Positions 46,386-64,000 of a DNA stretch of 64,000 nt are shown in pieces (the stretch's first letter is position 1; every line of letters begins with the position of its first letter). The DNA comes from Isoetes taiwanensis. Its lineage: Eukaryota; Streptophyta; Lycopodiopsida; Isoetales; Isoetaceae. The DNA is taken from positions 622,001 to 686,000 of the forward strand of contig JAJEKV010000217.1 of the NCBI GenBank assembly GCA_021234155.1, read 5' to 3'. The translations under genes were made by a program, and so were the position numbers. The notes under the pieces are model-generated. The model saw only the letters and a program-made list of their open reading frames with translations, had not been told where the DNA came from and did not search any database.

Positions 46386-47928
46386 TGTGACGTTCCATGT
46401 ATTTATATGGTATAGATATACATACTATGACACATCACCAAGATATAAGTCGACCCTTATGGGTCAATAGAGGATAACTTGGGCTAACCTAAAAGGGTTT
46501 TATTAGCTATGCTAAAATATTAGTGAGTAAATAACCTAATTATGCTAATTAGGTTATTAATTAGTAAAAATCAACCAATTATGCAGTGCCACCTGGCCCA
46601 AATTGATTGGCCAGGGGGAGCTAAGTTTGGAGGGCAAATTGGGGCCCTACCCCCAATTCTGCTCCAAATCGATTTGGGGAGAGTTGGAGGAAGGAGGAGC
46701 TACCAACTACTGCAACCAGACTTGAATAATGGAAGCCTTTCGTAACAATGGCTCTAGCCAAGAGACCAGTTAGTCCCTAGATAATCTATGTTTCAATAAC
46801 CCTTCTCTTATTAGATGGAATGGTTAATCTCTCTTTTATGTGTTATTAAGATGATGATGGATACTCTGATTATGATTGTGTTTTCTCTTTCTGTTTTTCC
46901 TGTGTGTCTGGGGTTAAGGGATGGTAGAGACCTGAAAGCTTCCTAGAAGTAGAGATGTCTCTAGCTAGAACCCTTAAGATCTAGTAATTGCGGCCTGTAC
47001 ACAAGAGCCCACCTGGTTGTGGAAGCTATGATGTTATTCAACACCAGACAACGGGTATGATGGTGAACGGGGGTGGGGTCTTGCCTAACATGGCTACAGG
47101 ACTCCTACAATGTGCTAGGCTTATAGTCGGTCACTGAGTGTGGGCCGGGTATGGGTCTGGCACTCCCTGGGTCCCAGGACGAGTGCCTATATGGACGTCT
47201 TGGGACTCAAACGGGTAGGTGAGTCGGCCTTTAAATTTATGGGAGTAAGTTAGGTATAGATGATGGGGTCATTGATGTGGCACGTGTTCTCTAGCACACC
47301 CAGGGATCTGTCATACCTGGGGGGGGAGGGGGAGGGGACGCCTCCCTGACCTGCCTCATCGGACTGGGGAGATGTAACCTGGAGTAGTCTCATAGGGTGA
47401 TTCCATGAGATTGCATCTTCGGAAGACTACAATCACGCCATAGCATATTTAAGCCTATCTGCAAAGTGTGCACAGGAGGGGCAGATGGAGTGGACTACCC
47501 TAATCGTTGTTCTATGCCAACCAATGCCATGTTATACCTCTGTCTGTTGTTATCTTGAGGCCTTGACCGTCAGTCGACCCCATGGAGTCTGAATCCAGGG
47601 TAGAGCCCTTATTTATGGTATATCACTTATGTACCTTGAACTTGTATTACTGTGTTGACGATGATGATGGATGGACCACCCTTCGTGGTGGTATATTATT
47701 TTGAGCATGATTACTATGTGCTAACATGTATGTACGCTTTCGTTGTGTAGGACTCCCATAGAGCACATGGGACGAATGACACCTCCATGTTCCTCACCCG
47801 AATACTTGGTCATCCCAAGTGGTCTGACGCAGACGGAGGGCCTTTCCATGGTGATATAGTTGCCACGAGAGGGAAATTCCCCCGTATTTCTATCATGGAA
47901 GCATCGTATAGATTCTGGGAGCATCATA
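46386..47928 (+). repeat. 3' LTR of the Gypsy element
   Basis: It starts TGTGACGTTCC directly after the purine tract and ends at GGGAGCATCATA (47917-47928), a decayed form of the GGGAGCGTCACA end seen in the solo LTR. It is 1,543 bp long. It contains an expanded G-rich run near 47320-47337. Small ORFs inside it are non-coding. Confidence 0.85.
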
Positions 47929-48530
47929 GTTCATTCTTTATAAATCAAGGTGCATCAATTATAAATTGTAGTGTGGTACTCATAAATCAATCCATATACG
48001 GTTAAAAATTGTAGTCTTATCCTACCTTGAGATGTTTAATCATCTTATCATGATCAATTTGTTAAACCATAGTTAGATGTTGATAGAAATCAATTTATCA
48101 TGCTATTGAATACTCCAAAGAGAGCAAGAAGTAACATTGCTCGAGTTTATGGAATAATTTTCCCTAGTTGCACATTACTCAAGCTAAGACGCTACCATAG
48201 CTCCTTGACACATTGGACGGTAAATGCATTAAGCATGATAACTTTGAGAGCATAAGAGGAAATGAGCACCATCACTAGCATCAACACCAGAGTAAGGAGA
48301 AAATTTAAGGATCAGAAAAGATAGAACGAGTTTTTTTAACGTCCGTGAAGACCAATAACCTATAGGATCCATAAAATAGGCTAGTACAACCATTACTACT
48401 AGGATTAAGAAACCCCTGCTTCAAAAGAAGGAAGTTATAATACAAGTTATGGTGGTTCCAACATAAGTATAGGAGAAACAGCTATCACTAAGAGCCAACG
48501 AAACGACAAATAGAGTAGAATGAGGTTGCA
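47929..48530. other. No gene recognised
   Basis: A-T-rich spacer between the 3' LTR and a LINE fragment. No ORF or repeat of note was seen, apart from the right copy of the Gypsy target duplication (GTTCA, 47929-47933). Confidence 0.4.
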
Positions 48531-49653
48531 CTAGAATCTGGCCTTTGCTGTGCCCTTACCGAAAAGAATTAACGGTCTCAATATCTTACATTCCAGTGGA
48601 CATGCAATGCATTTCGATGCCCTGGACACACTTTGCCAGGCAACTAACATGCGCGTCAACTTGACCAAGACTAAGATGGTTCTCATATCATCCTCACAGT
48701 AGCCAAAGCCTCCTCCTTCGATTACTGTGGGCAAAATGTAGAAGTGTTACTCACCTATAAATGTAGAAGTGGAGTTTTCTTCTTCTATGTAGTGGGATAT
48801 TTCCATCCGGTTATAAGCGATAGCGGGCTAGAAGGCACTAGATGCAATGCAGAACAACAATCACAGAGCTGAGCCCAACACTATCACTTGTTCAGGGTCT
48901 TAGCGAAGTCAGTCTGGGGCCCAATGTCCCTCGTTACCTGGAATGACTTGGAGCAAGTGCAAAAAGTCATTTTCATACGAGCACTGGGGATGAAGTCCAC
49001 AGTCCCATCATATTCTTTGTAGCTGACAGATTTCTTGCCTCTTCAGAGGGCAGCCCTTGATCGTCACATCGTCTACTTTCAGAAAGTGGTCAATATGGAT
49101 GATGCTTGTCTCCCTACCCTGATTTATATCGTCGCATTGGGGTAGAGAGCTCAATGGCTGGCCAAATGGAATGTGCACGAACACAGGTGCATACGAGTGC
49201 AAACAGAGGTAGATCACCATAGCTTGAGGCAATATCTTGACACTTGCTTCCTCAATAAGCTCTAGAATGCCAGTGATCTTGAACTGGTCAAGACGGCACA
49301 TTGCCAATCCCACATAAGTCCCACATTGGCAAGGGGCATGCAATGCTACCTATGTACCCATTTGCCTATGCAAAGGCGCAAACTCGTTGCCTCAATTTGC
49401 ATAAGCGCACGGCATCTCCGAATTGGGATGGGTAGATGGATTGGGAAGCCATGTCAAGACAGACTTCTTCAATGCAGCAAATGGGAGCCATTCAAGATGA
49501 ATGACATACCGTTGTCCAACCTATGATCAAATCCAGACACACTATGTTGAGTTGGTCAGGCTCGACCAGCTACTACATGTGGTATTGAGTATGGCTTTAG
49601 TACGTATGTTGGGATCATACCTTCAAGAGGTCATGGATATGCATGATTGGCTA
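48530..49653 (+). mobile_element. LINE reverse transcriptase C-terminal fragment, part 1
   Basis: Broken frames read QNVEVLLTYKC, LEQVQKVIFIRALGMKS, FLPLQRAALDRHIVYFQKVV, RAQWLAKWNVHEHRCIRVQT and LRIGMGRWIGKP. The same series occurs, better preserved, in the LINE at 51740-53100 (LDQVQKAFLARALGVKS, LPLQRRALDKHVVFQKVV and so on). The fragment is cut at 49653 by the solo LTR and continues as a tail at 51266-51480. Confidence 0.75.
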
Positions 49654-51265
49654 TGTGACGTTCCAGGAAAATATATGCCATAAATACATATATTTTTGGG
49701 TCCGTATACAAGTCTACCTTTGTAGCCTTATATCCTTTAAGAAGTAGCATGAGTGCATATCTAAGTTAAGTATATAACTTAGATAACCTTAAGATAAGGC
49801 CCATTTTCCACATGGCCTTATCCTATAGGGAAACTGCCACATGGCCATGCCCCATTGGAGCCACGTGGCATCCCATGTGGACCCTAACCTATATTAACCT
49901 AAACCCTAACCCTAGACCTCTTTCCTGACCCCAACACCCTGGGAACCTTCTTCGCACTCGAAACTCCGTTTCGAGCGTCGTTTGCTGTGGTATAACCTAG
50001 TGCAGCAGCCCCCAGAGTGCGTGCACGATCTTGGAGCAAGCGCTGCTTCGAACCACTTCGAAGATCATGGAGATGCCAGGAATAGAAGGGAGCTCTTCGG
50101 GAGCAGGTATTTGGAGTAGTGTTTCTAGTAGTTCATCTGGAAGTTAGCACTCCAGATGAGTTAGTATGTCGTATCTAGAGTAGAGCCATCCTAGAACCTT
50201 ATTCAACATCTTGAACCCTAATCAAGGAACCCATATGTATGATTAGGTTAAATGTTATTCTGATGATCACCATGTTATGAAGCTATGTGATGATGGTTGA
50301 TCATGTTTGCTCCTCATGTATTGGGAAGGGGGGTAGAGACCTAGCAGCCATTACTTAGAAATGCTCCTAGTTAGACCCTTTAGTTCCTATTATATGTGGC
50401 CTGTACATAGGAACCCACCGGGCTACGAGGGCTATGATGTGACTCAGCACTACACAACGGGGCTTGAGGCAATACGGAGGGAGGGTCCCTGCTGAGCGCG
50501 GCTACTGGGGACCCCATAGTAGGCTAGGCTTATGGCCGGTCACTTCATGTGGGCCGAGCATGGGTCCGACACCTCCTGGGGCAATGGTATTGCCCTGCCT
50601 CTCAAGAGTTGCAAGTGACGGCCTGGCTCTTGTTTTGGGGGGTTAAGTCAGGGACGAATCGTATGTCGCCACAATTTTCTAGCTGCCTGTGGGACCTCTA
50701 GACCCCGGGAATGGGAGATGCAACCCGTCCTGCCTCGAGGGACCGGGGAGATGCAGCCCGGAGTAGTCTCGATGGGTGATGCCATGACATTGCGTATCCG
50801 AAAGGCTAGAGTCATGCCAGAGCCCAATTTAGCCCATCTGCAAAGTATGCAAAGGAAGGGGCGGATGGAGTGGTCAACCCTAGCCATTGTCTCAAGTCAG
50901 CCCCGCCATTGTTATGACTCGGTCTGCTCTATCTTGAGGCCTAACCATCAGTCTACCTTCCCCATGAGTCTGAGCCTTGGGTAGGAGCTCTCATATTTTA
51001 CGGCATGTGTTTATCTCTATGGTATCTATGGATCTATGGATGTGCTACCCTTCGAGGTAGTTCGATTTTCTGACGTTGTTTATGCTTCCGCTATGATAGG
51101 AGCCCATAGGGGAAGGGCGCGCAAGACACCTTCGTGTCCCCTTCCCGCACTAGGGGTACCCTGGAGTGCGGGATAGACGGAGGGCCCGTGCGGTCGAAGG
51201 ACCGGATGGGGGGTTTCCTGCGAAGTGTACGGCCGGGCGTCGTATATTTTGTAGGGAGCGTCACA
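49654..51265 (+). repeat. Solo LTR of the Gypsy family, inserted in a LINE
   Basis: It starts TGTGACGTTCC and ends GGGAGCGTCACA, giving the short inverted ends TGTGACG and CGTCACA. The flanks GGCTA (49649-49653) and AGCTA (51266-51270) form a 5-bp target duplication with one mismatch. There is no internal region, so this is a solo LTR left by recombination between two LTRs. It is the most complete copy of the LTR family represented at 5484-6878 and, more distantly, at 38571 and 46386. Confidence 0.9.
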
Positions 51266-51480
51266 AGCTATGTCCTCAGATACTCACCTGACATGTATAT
51301 ATATTTCATGATTTATATTTGTATAATTTGATAGCATTCTTATTACTGCCACGATTTTTCCCCTGAAAATCCTTCAGAGTGGGGGTTTTCTAATTGAACA
51401 ATTATAAGTCTGTTGCGCTTCTTTTGGATCCCATAGGCTGATTGGTCTCCATGGATGATAAAAATCATTCCACTACCATT
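51266..51480 (+). mobile_element. LINE 3' tail, part 2 of the split fragment
   Basis: ACTCACCTGACATGTATAT, a T-rich part, and then CCCATAGGCTGATTGGTCTC with GATAAAAATC match the tail of the LINE fragment at 37500-37680. The tail is continuous with 48530-49653 once the solo LTR is set aside. Confidence 0.7.
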
Positions 51481-51735
51481 GAGGGAACTCTAGATCATTT
51501 CAAATCTTGAGATAAAACTTTCTATACGTATGGTCATCACTACAAACAAAAGCATTTTATGGTCAACCTTATGACCTGATTTACCCACATAGACATGACA
51601 TATCAAAAAATGAGAAACCTCTATTTTCTTGAAATAGCGTCTTTTTCTGTTCAAAAGCTTTTCTTCATTAATTTTTGTACGATTTGGAGGGGATTTTATT
51701 CAAATTGGTTGCCGGCCCATCATCTTATGGTACAA
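51481..51735. other. No gene recognised
   Basis: A-T-rich spacer between two LINE fragments. An 85-codon ORF starting at 51595 has no recognisable domain. Confidence 0.35.
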
Positions 51736-53095
51736 ACACAGAGGAGTGGTCCACGACGAAAGATCTATAAGAAGGCTGGCAAAGCTATGAAAATATCGGG
51801 GTCCGCCAGGGATGCTCTCTCTCTCTCCCACACTATTTGGACTGTATATTGATCAGCTGGAGAGATGGGCTGATAATGGAGGCCCTGGGGCTCAACTCCT
51901 ATACCATATCACCAGGCAGCTGATCTATGCTGATGATGTGGACCTCCTAGCACACACTCAAGCAGACATGCAATGCCATCTCGATGCCCTGGACACATTT
52001 TGCCAGATGACTAACATGCGCGTCTACTTAGCCAAGACCAAGGTAATTCTCGTATCGTCCGCGCGCCAGCCAAGAGCTCCAACTCTAACTTATCATGGCC
52101 AGAATGTGGAAGTGGTGTCCGCTTACAAATATTTAGGGGTGGAGTTCATGTCGACCATGAACTGGGACAATTCCATTCGGCTGCGAGTCGCAGCAGGTTG
52201 GAAGGCACTCTATACAATGCAGAACAATAGCCACAAGGCAGAGGTGTATGATTGGGCCCACCGATTGCACCTATTCAAGGTGCTAGTAGAACCTGTGCTT
52301 CTGTATGGGGTCGAGGTCTGGGGCCTGGTGATTTCCCTCACCACTTGGAATGACTTGGATCAGGTACAGAAAGCTTTCTTGGCACGGGCCCTGGGGGTGA
52401 AGTCTAAAGTCCCATACCAGATACTGCTACAGGAAACGGGTTACTTGCCTCTTCAAAGGAGGGCCCTTGACAAACACGTCGTCTTCCAGAAGGTGGTCAG
52501 CATGGACGATACTCGTCTCCCTAACCTCGCTTACACTGTGGCAATGGGGCCTCAATGCCTAAAAGCCTGTTGGCAGAAAAAGAGAGCTCAGTGGCTGGCC
52601 AGATGGAATGTGTAGGAGCACAGGTGCATCCGAGTGCAAACGGAGGCAAATTGCCACACTCTTAGATAGTACCTTGACACATGTTTCCTCAGCAAGGTAT
52701 GGGATGCTAACACCCTTGGACACGTCAAGATGGCACATTATCAATACCACATAAATCCCATGTTGGGGCAGAGCCCGCAATGCTACCTACGCACTCATCT
52801 ACCCATGAAAAAGTGCAGATCCATTGCCTCTATCCGCACAGGTGCACCCCGTCTCTGATTGAGATAGGGAGATGGATTGGAAGCCGAGTCAGAAGAGGCT
52901 TTGTCAATGCTACCAGGTTGGAGCTGCGAAAGACGAATGCCACACCCGGCAGAGTTGTCCGGCATATGAGGACGTTCGGTCCGCCCTGGCCAGCTCCTGC
53001 ATGAGATGCTAAGCACGAGCTCGGTACAAAGGTTGAAAGTAGGTCTCGGCCCTTGGGCACTTACCTGATACGTGTACATAAGGATCTCCCACATG
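51736..53095 (+). mobile_element. LINE, 5'-truncated, reverse transcriptase C-terminal half to 3' tail
   Basis: The 267-codon ORF at 51812-52615 starts within the reverse transcriptase: SPTLFGLYIDQLERW, LIYADDVDLLAHTQADMQ (the Y-A-D-D box), FCQMTNMRVYLAKTK, then YKYLGVEFMSTMNWDNSI, LVEPVLLYGVEVWGL and RALGVKSKVPYQILLQETGY. The upstream GVRQG motif is in another frame, offset within a CTCTCTCTCT run at 51810-51822. After a stop at 52613, more C-terminal sequence and a degraded zinc knuckle follow to about 53000. It belongs to the same family as the fragments at 48530 and 37180. Confidence 0.85.
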
Positions 53096-53139
53096 ATATA
53101 TATATCATATCATAACACATATCTAACATATATATGTTC

Positions 53140-53900
53140 TTATGTTTGTCCCATTGAATCCGACCGTTGATCCGAGATCCTACGGCTCACGTGGCTTTGG
53201 AACGTATCCTACGGCCCAGATGTCTTGGGAGTTTGTATATAGACACTATGTAATCGATCCTACGGCCCAGGTTGCTCTAGATCCTGATCGTCGATCCGAG
53301 ATCCTATGGCTCATGTTGCTTGGCACATGTTGCTTGGCTCATGTTGCTTGGCTCATGTTGCTTGGCTCATGTTGCTTGCTCATATCATAACACATATATA
53401 TATATGTTCTATGTTCTTAAGTTTGTCGCGCTCAATCCGATCGTTGATCCGAGATCCTACAGCTCACGTGGCCTTGGGGCGTATCGTACGACCCAGATGG
53501 CTTGGGAGTTTGTTTGTGGCCTTGGGGCGTATCGTACGACCCAGATGGCTTGGGAGTTTGTTTGTAGATTATATGTCAGCGATCCTACGGTCCAGGTTGA
53601 TTTGATCCTGATCGTCGGTCCGAGATCCTACGGCTCACGTTGCTTTGGGACACATCCTACGGTGCACATGGCTTTGGGAATTATATGTAATAGATCCTGC
53701 GGTCCAGATTGTTCTTGATCCTGATCGTCGATCCAGGATCTTACGGCTCACGTGGCTTAGCACATATCCTACGGTGCACATGACTTTGGGAATTATATTT
53801 AAGAGATCCCATGGCTCATGTTGCTTTAATTATTGTCACGTAATGAGATCTCGACCCTTGATTGGGTCCAAGATCCTACGACCCACGTTGAATGCTCATC
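53140..53900. repeat. Higher-order tandem repeat
   Basis: A unit of about 270 bp, built of GATCCTACGGCYCA-type modules (GATCCGAGATCCTACGGCTC, GGAACGTATCCTACGGCC), starts at about 53140 and 53410, with partial units to 53900. Nested in it are five copies of a 14-15 bp unit (CTCATGTTGCTTGG, 53309-53379) and a 48-bp direct duplication (GTGGCCTTGGGGCGTATCGT start, 53466-53513 and 53514-53561). ORFs across it are repeat artefacts. Confidence 0.85.
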
Positions 53901-53932
53901 CCTTAAGAAAAGGCTTTTAAAATTTTTATATT

Positions 53933-53999
53933 GTGTGGGGATTGAACCCTGGCCATTGACCCCCCCGCCCCTCCATTCTAACCACTAGACCAAGCATTA
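53933..53999 (-). ncRNA. tRNA-like or tRNA-derived SINE head (pol III boxes)
   Basis: Read on the minus strand, TGGTCTAGTGGTTAGAATGG resembles the D-arm/box A of a tRNA, and CCAGGGTTCAATCCCCA the T-arm/box B (G-G-T-T-C-A-A-T-C-C). The distance between them is tRNA-like. A folded acceptor stem is not evident and the anticodon region is G-rich (GGGGCGGGGGGG), so a working tRNA is unlikely. A decayed tRNA gene or the head of a SINE is more likely. Confidence 0.5.
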
Positions 54000-54049
54000 A
54001 TTCCATGAATAGTTTATGTTTCAAATATACTTAAGGGTAATATTCTAAT

Positions 54050-54770
54050 TAAGATAAAATAGAGTATAACATTCTAGCTAGTTCAAAAGAGTTCTAGAAT
54101 GTTCTGGAAGGCTCTAGAAAGTTCTAGAATCTTCTAGAAAGTTCAAAAATATCCTAGAAAATTCTAGAACATAAGAGAATATGTGGGGAATCTAAGAAAA
54201 TTCTTCCAGAAAGTTCCAAAGTGTTCTAATAAGTCCTAGAATGTTCTAGAATGTAGGGGAATCTATGGGAATGTAAGAGAATCTAGGGAAATACTTCCAG
54301 AAAGTTCTAGGATATTTTGAAAGTCTCAGAATATTCCAAAAAGTCTTTGAATGTCCTAAAAAGTTCTGGTCAATGTAAAGGAATCCAGAAGAATCTACGA
54401 AATCTAAGAAAATCTCATAAAATGTAAGAGAATCTAGGAAAATATTTACAAGCCTAAGGGAATCTCTTAAGATCTAGGGGATCTAAGGGATTCTTCATAA
54501 AATCTAAGGGAATCTAAGAAAATGTTGATGAAATCTTAGAGTATCTAGGGGAATCTTTATAGAATCTCTTTGAATCTAATATAATGTAAGGGAACCTAGG
54601 GCAATCTCATAAAATCTAAAGGGATCTAAGGGAATCTAAGGAGATCTAAGGGGATCTTCATAGAATCTTGGAGAATCTACGGAAATCTAATGGAATCTAG
54701 CGGGAAGCTTATAAAATTTAGAGGAATCTCCACGAAACCTCCAAGAGAACCTTGGTAGAATCTTAAAGAA
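54050..54770. repeat. Degenerate short-unit repeat (TTCTAGAA / GAATCTAAGG)
   Basis: The first half (54070-54310) is dominated by TTCTAGAA and one-base variants every 10-15 bp. The second half (54370-54770) is dominated by GAATCTAAGGGAATCTA-type units of about 11 bp. There is no ORF. It looks like a very decayed satellite. Confidence 0.7.
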
Positions 54771-54774
54771 CCTA

Positions 54775-58806
<4,032 letters not shown>

Positions 58807-59990
58807 ATGTGGGCTGAAGCAACATGATGTCTTGGGCTAAGGGCGGTGGGGGTTTAGACCCGGAAAATGCACTATTGACCATTTGGTCACTTTTAGAGCG
58901 ATGATGGACACAGTCAAAGGGACTCGAAAACCATTGTTTGCGGGTTTTGTAGATTTCGCCAAGGCGTTTGATATGGTACCCAGGGATAACTTGTGGGAGA
59001 GCTTGGAACGGATAAACGTACCTATACACTTGAGAAGTGCAGTGCGAGTATTATATGAGAAGGTATTAGTCATGCTGTCTTTTCCATTTGATGGTCAATG
59101 TAAAGAGCAAGTGGAGAGTAATATTGGGGTCAAACAGGGGTGTCCACTTTGCCCACACTTTTTGGTATTTTTATAGATGATTTGGAAAGATGGATATCCA
59201 CTTATGGTGGAGGGGGGGATGAACTTGCAGGTTATGTGATTCGCATATTATTATATGCAGATGATATCGTCTTGGTGTCCAGAAGTAAAGAAGGTATGCA
59301 ACAACATTTAGATACATTAGGGAGCTTTTGTAATGCAATGGGTATGAAAGTGAACTTGGACAATGGATAAGAATTATTCATTTACATACAAGGGAAAGAT
59401 GATAGAAATCACGGACTCATATAAGTACTTGGGGCTTATTGTGGATAAACATTTCCGGTGGAATCGGACAGTGGAGCAAAGGGTTAATGGTGGAATAAAG
59501 GCGTTGTTTGCCATGCAAAAGCAGTGTCTAAAAGCTGATATTTGAAACTTTGGCTTAAAGCGGACACTATTTAAATCCTTAGTGCAGTCGGTGGTGTTAT
59601 ATGGCTGCGAAGTTTGGGGCCCTGGACTCTCCTTGGAGCTATGGCAAAAAATAGAAAGGATGCAGAAAAAGTTTTTACACAGTGAGCTTGGGGTTAAAAT
59701 GCAAACTCCATATGATATGTCCCTAGCAGAGTGCGGGATGATGCAATTAGAAGGGGAGGCTCTATGCAGATATCTAACATATCTGAGCAGAATAGGAAAT
59801 TTGGATGAAGAGAGTTACCCAAGGCTAGCCTTGAAAGCAACATTTGACAAAGGGTGGTATGCAGATGGGATAGTCTGGTTACGAAAATGGGGAATATTGA
59901 TACAAGACTTGGCAAGAAATAAAAATAGAATTCGGGAATGGGTTCAGGAAAAAGTGCGGGAAAGAGTTTGGTATGCACCCGTGTTTAGCT
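58807..59990 (+). mobile_element. LINE B, truncated at both ends
   Basis: It begins within reverse transcriptase (GFRPGKCTIDHLVTFRAMMD, about 58850) and reads VDFAKAFDMVPRDNLW, NIGVKQGCPL, a frame change, PTLFGIFIDDLERW, LLYADDIVLVSRS, NAMGMKVNLD, a frame change, YKYLGLIVDKHFRW, LYGCEVWGPGL and QTPYDMSLAECGMM. It stops at about 59988 before the zinc knuckle. At least three frameshifts or stops occur. It is closely related to LINE A in the same order. The left edge abuts the (CT)n tract; the right edge abuts the TTTAGCTAAA repeats. Confidence 0.85.
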
Positions 59991-60356
59991 AAACCATAGA
60001 AACTTTTAGAATGAATTTCGGGCTAGTTTAGCTAACATCATTCTAAGTTATATGAAATATATGACTAGTAGTTTAGTTTCTAACATTATGAATTAATTTG
60101 AGTCCTAGACTTTATTAGTTAGCATTATTTTAGAACGTTTTCACAAAGAAAATGACTAAAATAAGTGGAATATATTGAAAAAAAGTATCGTAATTTGGTT
60201 TAATATTTTCTGTTGGCCACACCATAGAAATTTTTGGGATGATGTTTGGGTTAGTTTAGCTAAATGCTAGAAAGTATGAGAGGAAAAATGTATATAGTTT
60301 AGCTAAACCACAGAAAGTTTTGGGATTAATATCGAGCAAGTTTAGCTAAAGTCATT
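59985..60356. repeat. TTTAGCTAAA-containing repeats between LINE B and LINE C
   Basis: The palindrome TTTAGCTAAA, or its AGTTTAGCTAA variant, recurs six times. It frames units that contain ACCAYAGAAAGTTTTGGGAT- and CATTCT-type strings at about 59986-60050, 60220-60265 and 60296-60356. The block is A-T-rich and lacks ORFs. Confidence 0.7.

Positions 60357-64000
<3,644 letters not shown>

Larger units (their letters stand above)
38571..47928 (+). mobile_element. Ty3/Gypsy chromovirus, gag-deleted, with nested LINE
   Basis: The element is bounded by LTRs starting TGTGACGTTCC (38571 and 46386) and by a near-perfect 5-bp target duplication, GTTCG on the left (38566-38570) and GTTCA on the right (47929-47933). 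The pol order is protease, reverse transcriptase, RNase H, integrase, chromodomain, which defines a chromovirus. A purine-rich tract (AAGGGGGGAGAA, about 46374-46385) lies directly before the 3' LTR. The 5' LTR stops early and there is no primer-binding site or gag, so about 0.4 kb of LTR and the whole gag region were lost in one or more deletions. Many stops and frameshifts make it inactive. A LINE at 42263-44845 interrupts integrase. Confidence 0.92.

Overview
The window is nuclear DNA of a land plant. The evidence is a plastid-type glutamate-cysteine ligase gene, a spliced gene for a DUF2854 protein of the cyanobacterial/plastid lineage, a spliced heavy-metal-associated protein gene ending in a CaaX box, a chromodomain Ty3/Gypsy element, DUF8039 (plant transposase-associated) exons and plant-type LINEs. 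The species cannot be read from the sequence. A ligase coding region without introns and the mix of repeats made me think of a non-seed plant (fern, lycophyte or bryophyte), but that is inference only.

Only three genes look intact, all on the minus strand: a HIPP-like metallochaperone (13630-14156, 3 exons), a DUF2854 plastid membrane protein (30501-33402, 9 exons) and glutamate-cysteine ligase GSH1 (34316-35872, one exon). The last two are head-to-tail, 0.9 kb apart. The rest is mobile DNA, its decay products and tandem repeats.

Layout: 1-2140, broken gene resembling a beta-class amino-DNA-methyltransferase, with an FCP1-like motif near its end. 5484-6878, 5'-truncated LTR. 7280-9160, decayed DUF8039 exon followed by a 262-bp tandem repeat and a cluster of a 22-bp perfect palindrome; the same arrangement recurs inverted at 28481-29370. 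9860-10264 and 10995-11102, hairpin elements. 10324-10686, FCP1-like exon. 15653-17213, poly(A)-tailed insertion with a 12-bp target duplication. 17290-17700, F-box/MYND pseudogene. 18542-27200, a probable two-gene mobile element with convergent genes: a plus-strand coiled-coil/Cys-rich/Ulp1-like/FCP1-like gene and a minus-strand transposase-like gene, with TGTACAT repeat clusters between and inside them.

38571-47928 is a Ty3/Gypsy chromovirus with LTRs and a 5-bp target duplication. It has lost gag and the end of its 5' LTR, carries an inverted duplication inside reverse transcriptase, and has an L1-type LINE inserted in its integrase. A solo LTR of the same family (49654-51265) splits another LINE fragment. 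53140-54770 is tandem-repeat DNA. 55041-64000 is a head-to-tail series of related LINEs separated by long (CT)n tracts, the most complete of which (55193-58628) has (CT)n on both sides. This arrangement, the convergent element and the recurring FCP1-like module are the most interesting parts of the window.
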